This document shows, one piece after another, positions 42,727-52,396 of a stretch of DNA of 64,000 nt (position 1 is the first letter of the stretch; every line of letters begins with the position of its first letter). The DNA comes from Pseudogulbenkiania subflava DSM 22618 (GTDB taxonomy: Bacteria > Pseudomonadota > Gammaproteobacteria > Burkholderiales > Chromobacteriaceae), in contig NZ_FXAG01000010.1 in assembly GCF_900177275.1 (NCBI RefSeq), positions 1 to 64,000 on the forward strand, written 5' to 3'. Made by a program: the position numbers and the translations under genes. A model generated the notes under the pieces. It saw only the letters and a program-made list of their open reading frames with translations, ran no database searches and was not told the DNA's origin.

Positions 42727-43994
42727 TGAAGTCGCTGCGTCGCACCTGCCGCCTTGCCGCCCTCGTGGCGGCATTTGTTTTGCCGCTGGCGCCTGCCGGT
42801 GCGGCCAAGCTGCTGGGCACCGGCATGGCCACGCTCGACAACGGCGTGCCGGCGGCGCGCGAACTGGCCATCCAGGACGCCGTGCGCCAGGCCGCCTTGA
42901 CGCAGGGCGCCAGTGTGCAGTCGACCGAATACGCCGACAACGGCCAGCTTGGCGACAGCACCCGGCTCACCGCCGCACCGCTGTCGGGAAAGGTGACGGT
43001 GCTGCGCGAATATCAGCGTGACGATCTCTACTACGTCGAGGTGGAGGTCGACACCGACGCCATGCGCGCCGCTCCCCAGCGCTGCGCCCCGCCCGGCGGG
43101 AGGGAGCTCAAGCGGCGCGTGGTGGCCACCTATTTCAACGTCGAGCACCCCGCCGACGCCTCGGATATGCCGGAGCTGGCCACCCAGCTGCCGGTCGAAC
43201 TGGCGCGCCGCCTGCCGGTGGGCGGGCCGTTCCTCGCCAGCGCCGCGGGCCAGGTCTCGGTGCTGGCCGACCCGCGTCTGGCCGAGCCACAGGCCGGCGC
43301 CGATACCGTGCGCGAGATCGGGCGCCGCGAGGGCGCGCAATTCGTGATCGCCGGGCGTGTGCTGGATACCGCGGTCGCCGCCAAGGGGGTGCGCGCCTCG
43401 CTGTTCGACGGCGATCACGGCGGCGAACAAGGCGTGTTCTACAACGGCCCGTTTTCCGGCCTGCTGGGCGGCGCGGTGCGCTACCGTCCCACGGTCCGCC
43501 AGTTCGACGTCGAAGTCTGGGTCTACGATGCCCTCACCGGCGGCCTGCTCGCCAATCACCACCTCAGCACCAGCGGCATCGGCCAGGTGGCGCCGCCGGC
43601 GCCGCGCCCGTTCGGTTCCACCGCGTTCTGGCACAGCGACTACGGGCGCGCGGTGGACACGCTGCTGGAACGGGCAGTACAGCAGACCGCCGACACCGTC
43701 GCCTGCATCCCGTTCACGGCGCGCGTGGCCCGGGTCGACGCCGGCAAGCGCGTCTACCTCAACGCCGGCGGCCTGGCCGGCCTCGCCGTCGGCGATCGCC
43801 TGCTGCTCTACAAGCCGCAGCCGGCCAGTCCGTTGCGCAGCGCCGGCTCGACCGGCGAGCTGGGCATCGCCGAAGCGTTGTCCGGTACCGTGGTGCTGAC
43901 CCAGGTGCAGCCGGGTCTGTCGATCGGCATCGTGCAAAACGCCCGCCTCGCGGTGGAAGAGGGCGATTACCTGCGCTTCCTGCCGCCACGCTAG
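42726..43994 (+). CDS. flgT: FlgT flagellar assembly protein
   Basis: The 422-residue exported protein has a signal peptide (LAALVAAFVLPLAPAGAA). The N-terminal FlgT domain follows (ATLDNGVPAARELAIQDAVR), then a TolB-like middle (VREIGRREGAQFVIAGRVLD) and a C-terminal SH3-like domain (RVYLNAGGLAGLAVGDRLLL). In Vibrio, FlgT forms the H-ring around the basal body and stabilises stator rings. It is translationally coupled to flgP. It lies 12 kb from the fliE-K block but is expected to act on the same motor. Confidence 0.87.
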   Translation: MKSLRRTCRLAALVAAFVLPLAPAGAAKLLGTGMATLDNGVPAARELAIQDAVRQAALTQGASVQSTEYADNGQLGDSTRLTAAPLSGKVTVLREYQRDDLYYVEVEVDTDAMRAAPQRCAPPGGRELKRRVVATYFNVEHPADASDMPELATQLPVELARRLPVGGPFLASAAGQVSVLADPRLAEPQAGADTVREIGRREGAQFVIAGRVLDTAVAAKGVRASLFDGDHGGEQGVFYNGPFSGLLGGAVRYRPTVRQFDVEVWVYDALTGGLLANHHLSTSGIGQVAPPAPRPFGSTAFWHSDYGRAVDTLLERAVQQTADTVACIPFTARVARVDAGKRVYLNAGGLAGLAVGDRLLLYKPQPASPLRSAGSTGELGIAEALSGTVVLTQVQPGLSIGIVQNARLAVEEGDYLRFLPPR

Positions 43995-44157
43995 TCTCAT
44001 TCCGCCGAGTTGCCCCGTCGCCCGCGTACCAGGTGGGTGACACCGTCTCCGCCCACCTCGTGCGGGGTGCCCTCCCCAGCACTTTCCTTTCCCGTTTCCC
44101 CGCCCCTGGCCAGCCGGGGCGGGGAGGTGTGCGTTGTATCGGGTTCGTTTCTGCTTG

Positions 44158-44212
44158 GTTGATAATCATTCTCGATGCATATATAGTGCCATGACTGATA
44201 GCAATTCTCACT
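44158..44212 (+). promoter_or_regulatory. fbpA promoter with overlapping Fur boxes
   Basis: A sigma-70 promoter, TTGATA (44159-44164), 17 bases, then TATAGT (44182-44187), overlaps the Fur-like sequence gataatcattctcgat (44161-44176). A second Fur-like stretch, gatagcaattctcact, follows the -10 box (44197-44212). Iron-dependent repression is expected. Confidence 0.78.
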
Positions 44213-44238
44213 TGTATTGACAGCGCAGGAGTCTGATC

Positions 44239-45231
44239 TTGAAAAAGCAGCTGATGTTTGCCGCGGTGCTGGCGGCGTTTGCCGGTTCGGCGATGGCGGA
44301 AGAAATCGTGGTCTACAGCGCGCGCGCCGAGCAACTGGTGAAGCCGCTGGTCGAGGCCTACAAGAAGGAAACCGGTGTCGACGTGAAGCTGGTGTCCGAC
44401 AAGGAAGGTCCGCTGATGGAGCGCATGCGTGCCGAAGGCAGCAATAGCCCGGCGGACATCCTGCTGACGGTGGACGCCGGCAACCTGTGGCAAGCGTCGA
44501 AGATGGGCCTGCTCAAGCCGGTCAGTTCCAAGGTGCTGGAGGCCAACATTCCGGCCCACCTGCGCGACCCGAAGAACGAATGGTTCGGCCTGTCGATTCG
44601 TGCCCGCACCCTGTTCTACAACACCCAGAAAGTGCAGCCGGCCCAGCTCTCCAGCTACGAGGACCTGGCCGATCCGAAGTGGAAGGGCAAGCTGTGCCTG
44701 CGCACCTCGAAGAAGGTCTACAACCAGTCGCTGGTGGCGATGCTGCTGAGCGAGCATGGTCCGGTCAAGACCGAGAAGATCGTGCGCGGCTGGGTCGACA
44801 ATCTGGCCACCGACGTGTTCGCGGACGATACCAAGATGCTGGAGGCGATCGCCGCGGGACAGTGCGAGGTCGGTCTCGCCAACACCTATTACTACGGCCG
44901 CCTGATGAACAAGAATCCCAATCTGCCGGTCGGCATCTTCTGGGCCAACCAGAAGGGCAAGGGCACCCACGTCAATATCTCCGGCGCCGGGGTGGCGAAG
45001 TACGCCAAGAACGAACGCGGCGCGGTCAGGTTCATCGAGTGGCTGTCGTCCGACAAGGCGCAGAACTTGTTCGCCGACGTCGACATGGAGTTTCCGGTCA
45101 ACCCGAAAGTGAAGCCGGACCCGAAGGTGGCCGCCTGGGGCAGTTTCAAGCACAACCTGATCAACGTCTCCAACGCCGGGGCGCGCCAGGCCGAGGCGGT
45201 GATGCTGATGGACCGGGTCGGCTACAAATAA
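44239..45231 (+). CDS. fbpA: ferric iron ABC transporter, periplasmic binding protein
   Basis: FbpA-type protein binds Fe(III) in the periplasm. The 330-residue product has a signal peptide ([18 protein letters not shown]), the domain start [15 protein letters not shown], and the paired iron-ligand tyrosines in [11 protein letters not shown]. The start codon is TTG at 44239 with a good caggag ribosome binding site. The permease and ATPase genes follow after a 292-base gap that contains a MITE-like element. Regulated by Fur according to the promoter. Confidence 0.93.
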   Translation: MKKQLMFAAVLAAFAGSAMAEEIVVYSARAEQLVKPLVEAYKKETGVDVKLVSDKEGPLMERMRAEGSNSPADILLTVDAGNLWQASKMGLLKPVSSKVLEANIPAHLRDPKNEWFGLSIRARTLFYNTQKVQPAQLSSYEDLADPKWKGKLCLRTSKKVYNQSLVAMLLSEHGPVKTEKIVRGWVDNLATDVFADDTKMLEAIAAGQCEVGLANTYYYGRLMNKNPNLPVGIFWANQKGKGTHVNISGAGVAKYAKNERGAVRFIEWLSSDKAQNLFADVDMEFPVNPKVKPDPKVAAWGSFKHNLINVSNAGARQAEAVMLMDRVGYK

Positions 45232-45375
45232 GAGCCTATCCCATTAGGCTGCTGCGCCTTCACATCTTGAGTGTCGGCAGTGCGCGGAATCCTCATGTAC
45301 TCCATGTACATTCCGGTTCCTGTGCGCTGGCGACACTCAACCTGCTTTGGCTCGCACGCCTACTAGGATAGTCTC
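45232..45375. mobile_element. MITE-like element 2, between fbpA and fbpB
   Basis: The element starts directly after the fbpA TAA stop. Its ends are GAGCCTATCCCATTAGGC and, read inwards from the right, GAGACTATCCTAGTAGGC. The body matches element 1 (tgcgccttcacatcttgag, aatcctcatgtactcc, attccggttcctgtgc) but lacks about 60 central bases. No clear target duplication remains. Confidence 0.75.
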
Positions 45376-45523
45376 CGAGCGCTGTCCGTAATCGGGTTGG
45401 AAAAAAGCCGGTGGGAATTTCTCCGCCGGTTTTTGCCTTTCCGGCGAGGCGTGCCGTGCTGGGTGTCCTGCGCAGGGCTTTTGCGGGACAATTGCAAATC
45501 CTTATCATTTCACAAGCGAATCC

Positions 45524-47134
45524 ATGCTGTCTTCCGCGCGCCGCTGGCGCCCCGTGGCGGCCCTGGTCAGCCTCGTCACCGTCATTCCGCTCTCGGTTAT
45601 CCTAGCGGCGCTGGCGGTCCCGGACGGGGCGGTCTGGGCTCACCTGCAGAACCACCTGTTGCCGGAACTGTTGCGCAACACCTTCTGGCTGGTACTGGGC
45701 GTCGGCAGCGGGGTGCTGCTGGTCGGCATGCCGCTGGCCTGGCTCACCGCGCTCTACGAGTTTCCCGGCCGGCGTTTCTTCAACTGGGCGCTGATGCTGC
45801 CGCTCGCCATGCCGGCCTACGTCATGGCCTTCTCCCAGCTTGGCCTGTTCGACTTCACCGGCCCGCTGCAAAGCTGGCTGCGCGCCGCCACCGGCGACTC
45901 CAGCTGGGTGCCGTCGCTGCGTTCCACCGGCGGCGTGGCACTGGTCATGACCCTGGCGTTCTACCCCTACGTCTACCTGCTCGCGCGCAACGCCTTCGCC
46001 AGCATGGGGCGGCGGGCGCTGGAGGTGGGGCAATCGTTCGGCCTGTCACGTGTTAAGGGTTTCTGGCACGTGGCGCTGCCGATGGCGCGGCCGTGGATCA
46101 TCGGCGGCGTGACGCTGGCGCTGATGGAAACCCTAGCCGATTTCGGCACCGTCGCCATCTTCAATTACGACACCTTCACCTCGGCCATCTACAAGGCCTG
46201 GTTCAGCCTGTTCTCGCTGCCGGCGGCCAAGCAGCTGGCGTCGCTGCTGGTGCTGATGGTGTTCGTGCTGGTGTGGCTGGAACAGCGTGCGCGCGGCCGG
46301 CGCGCCTATACCCAGACCGGCCGCGCCGCACCGTTGCCGCGTTTGCGGCTGACCGGCTGGCAGCGCTGGGCTGCGACGCTGTGGGCGGGGCTGGTGCTGC
46401 TCTTGGCCTTCGTGCTGCCGTTCGGCCAACTGTTGTGGTGGGCGTGGCAGCTGGCGGCGGAGGAGTTCAACGCCGACTTGCTGGGCTACGCACTGCGTTC
46501 GGTGGCGCTGTCGCTGATGGCGGCCGTGGCGGTGGCCGTGGTGGCGCTGGCGCTGGCCTACGCCCAGCGGCGCGACCCGCACCCTGCCACGCGGCTGCTG
46601 GCCAAACTGGCCACGCTGGGCTACGCCGTGCCCGGCACGGTGCTGGCGGTGGGGGTGTTCGTGCCGGTGGCCTGGCTCGACAACCTGCTCTTGGGCTGGT
46701 TCGGCGGCGCGCTCGGTCCCGACGTCACCGCCATCTTCAAGGGCACGCTGCTGGTGATGCTGCTGGCCTACGTGGCGCGCTTCCTGGCGGTGGGCCATTC
46801 CGCCATCGATAGCGCAATGGGGCGCATCACCCGCAGCCAGGAAGAAGCGGCGCGCAACCTCGGCTACGCCGGCTGGGGGCTGCTGCGCCACGTGCACCTG
46901 CCGCTGTTGAAGGGCAGCCTGTTTACCGCCGTGCTGATGGTGTTCGTCGACGTGATGAAGGAAATGCCGATCACGCTGATGACCCGCCCGTTCGATTGGG
47001 ACACCCTGGCCGTCCGGGTGTTCTCCTTTACCACCGAAGGTCAGTGGGAGCATGCCGCGCTGCCGGCCGTCGCCATCGTGCTGGCCGGCCTGGTGCCGGT
47101 CATCTTGCTGTCCCGCCAGAAAGATCACGCCTGA
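45524..47134 (+). CDS. fbpB: ferric iron ABC transporter, fused permease
   Basis: The 536-residue inner-membrane permease has two homologous BPD_transp halves and about twelve transmembrane segments. The EAA-type loops are RRALEVGQSFGLSRVKGFWH in the first half and QEEAARNLGYAGWGLLRHVH in the second. The size and doubled structure are typical of FbpB/SfuB. It lies 292 bases after fbpA because of an inserted element; a short Fur-like stretch (ccttatcatttc) just before the start could support an extra promoter. It is followed by the ATPase after 3 bases. Confidence 0.93.
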   Translation: MLSSARRWRPVAALVSLVTVIPLSVILAALAVPDGAVWAHLQNHLLPELLRNTFWLVLGVGSGVLLVGMPLAWLTALYEFPGRRFFNWALMLPLAMPAYVMAFSQLGLFDFTGPLQSWLRAATGDSSWVPSLRSTGGVALVMTLAFYPYVYLLARNAFASMGRRALEVGQSFGLSRVKGFWHVALPMARPWIIGGVTLALMETLADFGTVAIFNYDTFTSAIYKAWFSLFSLPAAKQLASLLVLMVFVLVWLEQRARGRRAYTQTGRAAPLPRLRLTGWQRWAATLWAGLVLLLAFVLPFGQLLWWAWQLAAEEFNADLLGYALRSVALSLMAAVAVAVVALALAYAQRRDPHPATRLLAKLATLGYAVPGTVLAVGVFVPVAWLDNLLLGWFGGALGPDVTAIFKGTLLVMLLAYVARFLAVGHSAIDSAMGRITRSQEEAARNLGYAGWGLLRHVHLPLLKGSLFTAVLMVFVDVMKEMPITLMTRPFDWDTLAVRVFSFTTEGQWEHAALPAVAIVLAGLVPVILLSRQKDHA

Positions 47135-47137
47135 ATC

Positions 47138-48184
<1,047 letters not shown>

Positions 48185-48213
48185 GGTGACAAACAGGCGC
48201 ATGCCGCGTCTTA

Positions 48214-48444
48214 GAACCTGTTCACGATCTTGTTGCGCGTCCCTGATCGGGGCTCATGTGCACTGCGTGCGAATCTATCGCTGAGCCAATCTCCGCGTGC
48301 AAATCTTTAGATCTGCCCAGCGATAGATTGGCACGCAGGGATTCGCTCAGCGATCGGAAATCCTCATGTACTCCAGACCATTCCGGTTCCTGCGCTGCTC
48401 TTCACCCCGCTGAGGGCTGCTCGCGACAGATCGTGAACAGGTTC
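48214..48444. mobile_element. MITE-like element 3, after fbpC
   Basis: The 231-base element has perfect 17-bp inverted ends (GAACCTGTTCACGATCT) and flanking TTA duplications (48211-48213, 48445-48447). The centre shares with elements 1 and 2 the segments actgcgtgcgaatc, atcgctgagccaatc, gattggcacgcagggattcg and attccggttcctg, but the ends are different. It encodes no transposase. Confidence 0.82.
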
Positions 48445-48479
48445 TTAGGCGCCTCGGCCTGGGCGCGCGCGGATAACAA

Positions 48480-48490
48480 GGTTGGCCGAA
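48480..48490 (+). repeat. GGTTGGCCGAA copy, left arm of fbpC terminator
   Basis: Part of a perfect inverted pair with 48505-48515. Confidence 0.95.
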
Positions 48491-48504
48491 CGCCATCACC
48501 CGCG

Positions 48505-48515
48505 TTCGGCCAACC
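48505..48515 (-). repeat. GGTTGGCCGAA copy, right arm of fbpC terminator
   Basis: Inverse partner of 48480-48490. Both are preceded by ACAA in their own orientation. Confidence 0.95.
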
Positions 48516-48536
48516 TTGTCCTTTTCGCCGGGCCAG

Positions 48537-49175
48537 TCAGCTGGCGTGGTTCTTCAGCCGGAACACGCCGACCCCCAGCAGCATGAAGGCTCCACCGCAC
48601 ACCCGGTTGAACAGCCGGGCGCGCCCATCGGTGGTGAACCAGCCCTTCAGCGAGCGTGCTAGCAGCACATAGCTCAGGTGCGACAACACGGTGCAGGCGG
48701 CAAAGGTCGCGGTCAGCACCAGAAACTGCTCGGCTACCGCTTGGTCCGGGCGCATGAACTGCGGGAACAGCGCGGTGAAGAACAGGATGCTCTTGGGGTT
48801 GGTGATCGACACCAGGGTCCCGCGCAGGAACAGCTGACGCGGCGACTGCATGGCCGGTGCTGCCACCGGAGTGGTCTGGGCGAACAGATTGGCTCGGCTC
48901 TTCCACTGGCGCAGCCCCAGATAGATCAGATAGAGCGCCCCGCATACCTTGAGCAGCAGAAACAACGTTGCCGAGCTTTTCAGCAGCAGCCCCAGTCCCG
49001 CCATCGCCGTGCCCGAGACGACGAACACGCCGAGCACGTTGCCACTGGAGCAGATCAGCGCGCGCCGTGCGCCCAGGGTCAGCGAGTTGGAAATCGCCAG
49101 CAGTACCGCCGGCCCCGGGCTGAGGGCGGTCGCCAGCGCGACGGTGCTGTAGAGCAGCCAGGTTGTAAGGGTCAT
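48537..49175 (-). CDS. LysE/RhtB-family amino acid exporter, copy 3
   Basis: The 212-residue membrane protein has the RhtB signature ATALSPGPAVLLAISNSLTL and SITNPKSILFFTALFPQFM, with about six hydrophobic segments. It is closer to the RhtB/RhtC subgroup (homoserine lactone/threonine) than the MocR-linked copies. The ATG at 49175 is 9 bases after aggag; a GTG at 49181 is also in frame. It has no adjacent regulator. Confidence 0.87.
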   Translation of the reverse strand: MTLTTWLLYSTVALATALSPGPAVLLAISNSLTLGARRALICSSGNVLGVFVVSGTAMAGLGLLLKSSATLFLLLKVCGALYLIYLGLRQWKSRANLFAQTTPVAAPAMQSPRQLFLRGTLVSITNPKSILFFTALFPQFMRPDQAVAEQFLVLTATFAACTVLSHLSYVLLARSLKGWFTTDGRARLFNRVCGGAFMLLGVGVFRLKNHAS

Positions 49176-49261
49176 CGTCACGGTCTCCTGTCGTGGTCAT
49201 TGGTCGATGCGGCGCGGGACGGCGGAAGGCCGGACCTCGCGCCAGGCTCCATGCCAACATT

Positions 49262-50275
49262 CTACCAGCCCTGCAGCACCAGCTTGCCGACCATGCTGCC
49301 CGACTCCAGCAGGCGGTGCGCCTGGCGCAGGTTCTCGGCGTTGATCGGCGACCACGTCTCGCTCAGCGTGCCCCTGATCCGGCCGCTGTCGACCCAGCCC
49401 GCTACCGTCTCCAGCAGGCGGTGTTGTTCGATCTGGTCGGGTGTGCGGTACATCGGACGGGTGAACATGAACTCCCATACGTGTGTTGCGCTCTTGAGCT
49501 TGAGCTGATCCTGTACCAGAGGGCCGCGGTTCTCGACGATGGTGACGATGCGCCCCTGCGGGCGGATCAGCTCGCCCATCGTTTCCCAGTAGCCGTCGGT
49601 ATCGGCGGCGTTGAAGATGTAGTCGACATGCGGATGCCCGTGCAGCGTCATCGCCGCTGCCAGCGGTTGGTGGCGGTCGAGCACCAGGTCGGCGCCGAGC
49701 TGGCGGCACCAGTCGGCGCTGTGGGGCCGACCAGCCGTGGCGATCACCGTCAGCCCGGCAAGCTTGGCAAACTGGATCACCAGCGAGCCGACGCCGCCGG
49801 CGCCGCCGATCACCAGCAGGCTCTTGCCCGCATCGGCACCGTCCGGATCGAGACCGAGCCGTGCGAACAGGCCCTCGTAGGCGGTGATAGCGGTCAGCGG
49901 CAGGGCCGCGGCGGCGGCGAAGTCGAGCGAGGCCGGCTTGTGGCCGACGATGCGTTCGTCGACCAGCTGGTATTCGCTGTTGCTGCCCTGTCGTGTGATG
50001 TCGCCGGCGTAGTAGACCGCATCGCCGGGCTGAAACAGGGTCACGTCCGGGCCGACGGCCTCGACCACGCCGGCAGCGTCCCAGCCCAGCACGCGCGGTC
50101 TGGGCTCCACCTTGTCCTTCGGTGAGCGCACCTTGGTGTCGACCGGGTTGACCGACACGGCCTCGACGCGCACCAGCAGGTCGTGCCCCTGCGGCAGCGG
50201 GCGTGGCAGCTCGACGTCGAGCAAGGCTTCAGGATGGTCGATCGGCAGGTAACGGGTGAGGGCGACGGCTTTCAT
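49262..50275 (-). CDS. zinc-type alcohol dehydrogenase-like / quinone oxidoreductase family protein
   Basis: The 337-residue MDR-superfamily NAD(P)H oxidoreductase has a GroES-like N-terminus (DLLVRVEAVSVNPVDTKVRS, VLGWDAAGVVEAVGPDVTLF). The Rossmann region reads LLVIGGAGGVGSLVIQFAKL. Catalytic-zinc cysteines are absent, which fits the zinc-less quinone oxidoreductase/enone reductase type. The start at 50275 (MKAVALTRY) is conserved. It is divergent from a LysR regulator across a 12-base-arm palindrome. Confidence 0.9.
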   Translation of the reverse strand: MKAVALTRYLPIDHPEALLDVELPRPLPQGHDLLVRVEAVSVNPVDTKVRSPKDKVEPRPRVLGWDAAGVVEAVGPDVTLFQPGDAVYYAGDITRQGSNSEYQLVDERIVGHKPASLDFAAAAALPLTAITAYEGLFARLGLDPDGADAGKSLLVIGGAGGVGSLVIQFAKLAGLTVIATAGRPHSADWCRQLGADLVLDRHQPLAAAMTLHGHPHVDYIFNAADTDGYWETMGELIRPQGRIVTIVENRGPLVQDQLKLKSATHVWEFMFTRPMYRTPDQIEQHRLLETVAGWVDSGRIRGTLSETWSPINAENLRQAHRLLESGSMVGKLVLQGW

Positions 50276-50329
50276 GGCGCAGGCCTTTCTGGAGAAATGA
50301 CGATGTGCAACCAGTGTGAAACAGGCAGA

Positions 50330-50371
50330 TTTTTTGATAAATAGAGTATATTTTGATTGTTTATCAAAAAA
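50330..50371. promoter_or_regulatory. palindrome between oxidoreductase and LysR genes
   Basis: Arms TTTTTTGATAAA and TTTATCAAAAAA enclose an AT-rich centre with TATATTTTGAT. It is the likely LysR-type operator and divergent promoter. Confidence 0.7.
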
Positions 50372-50380
50372 ATAAAGAGA

Positions 50381-51301
50381 ATGGAGCCGCTCAGCGATCT
50401 GCACATCTTCTGCGCTGTGGTCGAGCAAGGCAGCTTGGTCAAGGCGGGTGAACGCCTCCATCTGTCCAGCGCCGTCATCAGCCGGCGCCTGATCAACCTC
50501 GAGGCGCGCCTCGGGGTGCGGCTGTTGCAGCGCACCACCCGGCGCCAGGCGCTGACTCCGGAAGGCGAGCTGTATTACCAGCGCGGCCGCGCTGTCCTGG
50601 ACGAGCTGGCCGAAACCGAGGCCCTGCTGATGGCGCGTCAGCACCAGCCGTCCGGCGTGCTCAAGGTCACCGCCTCGGCCTCGTTCGGGCGCCAGCACCT
50701 GGCGCCGCATCTGCCGGCCTTCCTCGATCGTTATCCGCAGCTCGAGGTGCACCTGCTGCTGACCGATGCCGTGCTCGACCTGGTCGACGGCGCTCTCGAT
50801 CTGGCGATCCGTATCGGCCGGCCCGACAAGCCGGGGCTGGTGGCGCGCCAGTTGTGTGTCAACCGGCGCATCCTGTGCGCCGCCCCCGGCTACCTGGACC
50901 GGCAGGGCGAGCCGCAGCACCCGGCCGAGCTGGCCCGGCACAATTGCCTGTTGCTGGATGAGGTGGGCACGCGCAGCCAGGTCTGGTCGCTCGACGGGCC
51001 GCAGGGGCCCTCCGAGGTCGAGGTGCGTGGCAACCTGGTGAGCAATCTGGGCGACGCCGTGGGCGAGGCCTGTCTCGCCGGCGGCGGCATCGCGATCCGT
51101 TCCATCTGGGCGGTCAGCGACGCCCTCCGCGCCGGGCGGGTGCGCCGGGTCCTGCCCGGCTATGCGCTGCCGACACAGGAGGTATTGGCCATCTACCCGA
51201 GCCGGCGTCATCTGTCGCCCAAGGTGCGCGTCCTGATCGACTTCCTGCAGCAGACCTTCGGCGATCCCCCGTACTGGGACCAGCAACTGGACGTCCAATG
51301 A
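50381..51301 (+). CDS. LysR-family transcriptional regulator
   Basis: The 306-residue LTTR has an N-terminal HTH (LSDLHIFCAVVEQGSLVKAG, SSAVISRRLINLEARLG) and a substrate-binding domain of the CrgA/AaeR group (GVLKVTASASFGRQHLAPHL, DLVDGALDLAIRIG, GYALPTQEVLAIYPSRRHLS). The start at ATG 50381 follows aaagaga. It is expected to regulate the divergent oxidoreductase, often in response to electrophiles or quinones. Confidence 0.9.
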   Translation: MEPLSDLHIFCAVVEQGSLVKAGERLHLSSAVISRRLINLEARLGVRLLQRTTRRQALTPEGELYYQRGRAVLDELAETEALLMARQHQPSGVLKVTASASFGRQHLAPHLPAFLDRYPQLEVHLLLTDAVLDLVDGALDLAIRIGRPDKPGLVARQLCVNRRILCAAPGYLDRQGEPQHPAELARHNCLLLDEVGTRSQVWSLDGPQGPSEVEVRGNLVSNLGDAVGEACLAGGGIAIRSIWAVSDALRAGRVRRVLPGYALPTQEVLAIYPSRRHLSPKVRVLIDFLQQTFGDPPYWDQQLDVQ

Positions 51302-51303
51302 AA

Positions 51304-51324
51304 AACGCGGCCATGGGCCGCGTT
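51304..51324 (-). terminator. terminator of pbpG
   Basis: The hairpin aacgcggcc-atg-ggccgcgtt is followed on the minus strand by five Ts. It also lies right after the LysR stop. Confidence 0.8.
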
Positions 51325-51350
51325 CCTTGCCTGTTTCCTGGCGCCGGGGG

Positions 51351-52223
51351 TCAGCCGGCGAGCCACGTGCCCGGATGGCGTTCCAGCCAGTTGCGGATCG
51401 CGCGCGCGTCGTTGACCCGTGCCGACGGCGCGCCGGCGGCCAGTAGCACAATGATCAGCGGCTGCGAACCGACCGTGGTCTGCAGCACCATGCAGCGCCC
51501 GGCTTCCTGAATGTAGCCGGTCTTCTGCAGCGAAATGTCCCAGTCGCCCTCGCGCACCAGCGCGTTGCTGTTCTTGTAATGCAGCATGCGGCGCGAACCC
51601 GACACCACCTCATGCTCCTGCGTGGTGGTGAAGGTGCGTATCAGCGGGTAGCCGTTGGCGGCCCGGACCATGCGAGCAAGGTCCATGGCGGTTGCCGTGT
51701 TGCGCACCTCAAGCCCGGTCGGGTCGTAGAACACCGTGTTGTTCATGCCGAGTGCGCGCGCCTTGCGGTTCATCTGTGCGACGAATGCCTGGGTGCCGCC
51801 GGGGTAGGTGCGCGCCAGCGCGGCAGCGGCACGATTCTCCGACGACATCAGCGCCAGCAGCAGCATCTCGCGGCGCGGCAGTGTGGTGCCCACGGACAAT
51901 CGCGACGAGGTGTTCTTCAGCCGGTCGATCTCGCTCTCGGTGATGGTGATCGGCTCATCCATCGACAGACCGGCGTCCAGCGTGACCATCGCCGTCATCA
52001 GCTTGGTGATCGACGCGAACGGCAGCGGCAGATCGGTATTTTTCTGGTACAAGGCTTCGCCATTGGCACCGTTGAGCACCAGTACCGTGTGCGAATTCAG
52101 GTGCGGCGCGCCAGTCATGTTGGCGGCGACCTGAATGCCTCGAATCCCGGCGCTGTCGGCGTGGGCGGCAAATGGCATGGCGAGAGCGGCGGCCACCAGC
52201 CAACCCGCAAAATTCCTTAACAT
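51351..52223 (-). CDS. pbpG: D-alanyl-D-alanine endopeptidase / PBP7-type serine hydrolase
   Basis: This periplasmic penicillin-binding protein cleaves D-Ala-mDAP crosslinks. The 290-residue product has a signal peptide (NFAGWLVAAALAMPFAAHA) and the serine-hydrolase triad motifs: SxxK in PFASITKLMTAM, SxN in LMSSENRAAAALA, and KTG in SLQKTGYIQEAG. The start at 52223 follows gggagc. The frame extends upstream into the uvrB promoter without conservation. It is divergent from uvrB. Confidence 0.92.
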   Translation of the reverse strand: MLRNFAGWLVAAALAMPFAAHADSAGIRGIQVAANMTGAPHLNSHTVLVLNGANGEALYQKNTDLPLPFASITKLMTAMVTLDAGLSMDEPITITESEIDRLKNTSSRLSVGTTLPRREMLLLALMSSENRAAAALARTYPGGTQAFVAQMNRKARALGMNNTVFYDPTGLEVRNTATAMDLARMVRAANGYPLIRTFTTTQEHEVVSGSRRMLHYKNSNALVREGDWDISLQKTGYIQEAGRCMVLQTTVGSQPLIIVLLAAGAPSARVNDARAIRNWLERHPGTWLAG

Positions 52224-52396
52224 TATCAACTGCTCCCGTACGTCATAAGGGGGTGGAACGAACACTTTTATTTTAAACAATCCACCGCGGCCGTGTGGCG
52301 GTAAATTGCCAAAAAATACTGACTCATCCGTGGCTCGGGAGTTTCTTGCCACACTCTTGTAAAATGAAGGTCTCAAGCGCCCAAACCGAGAGCAGC

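Larger units (their letters stand above)
48476..48525. terminator. terminator formed by an inverted pair of GGTTGGCCGAA
   Basis: Perfect 18-base arms (acaaggttggccgaacgc and its complement) close on catcaccc, with a short T run after. It lies between the convergent fbpC and LysE genes. Confidence 0.88.

Noticed and set aside
44098-44124. The hairpin ccccgcccc/ggggcgggg after flgT as a terminator.
   Set aside because: The stem is strong, but there is no T run on either strand. It is left as a hairpin of unknown role.
50276-51451. A long upstream extension of the oxidoreductase frame.
   Set aside because: It crosses the divergent promoter and lies antisense to the LysR gene. The conserved fold starts at MKAVALTRY (50275).
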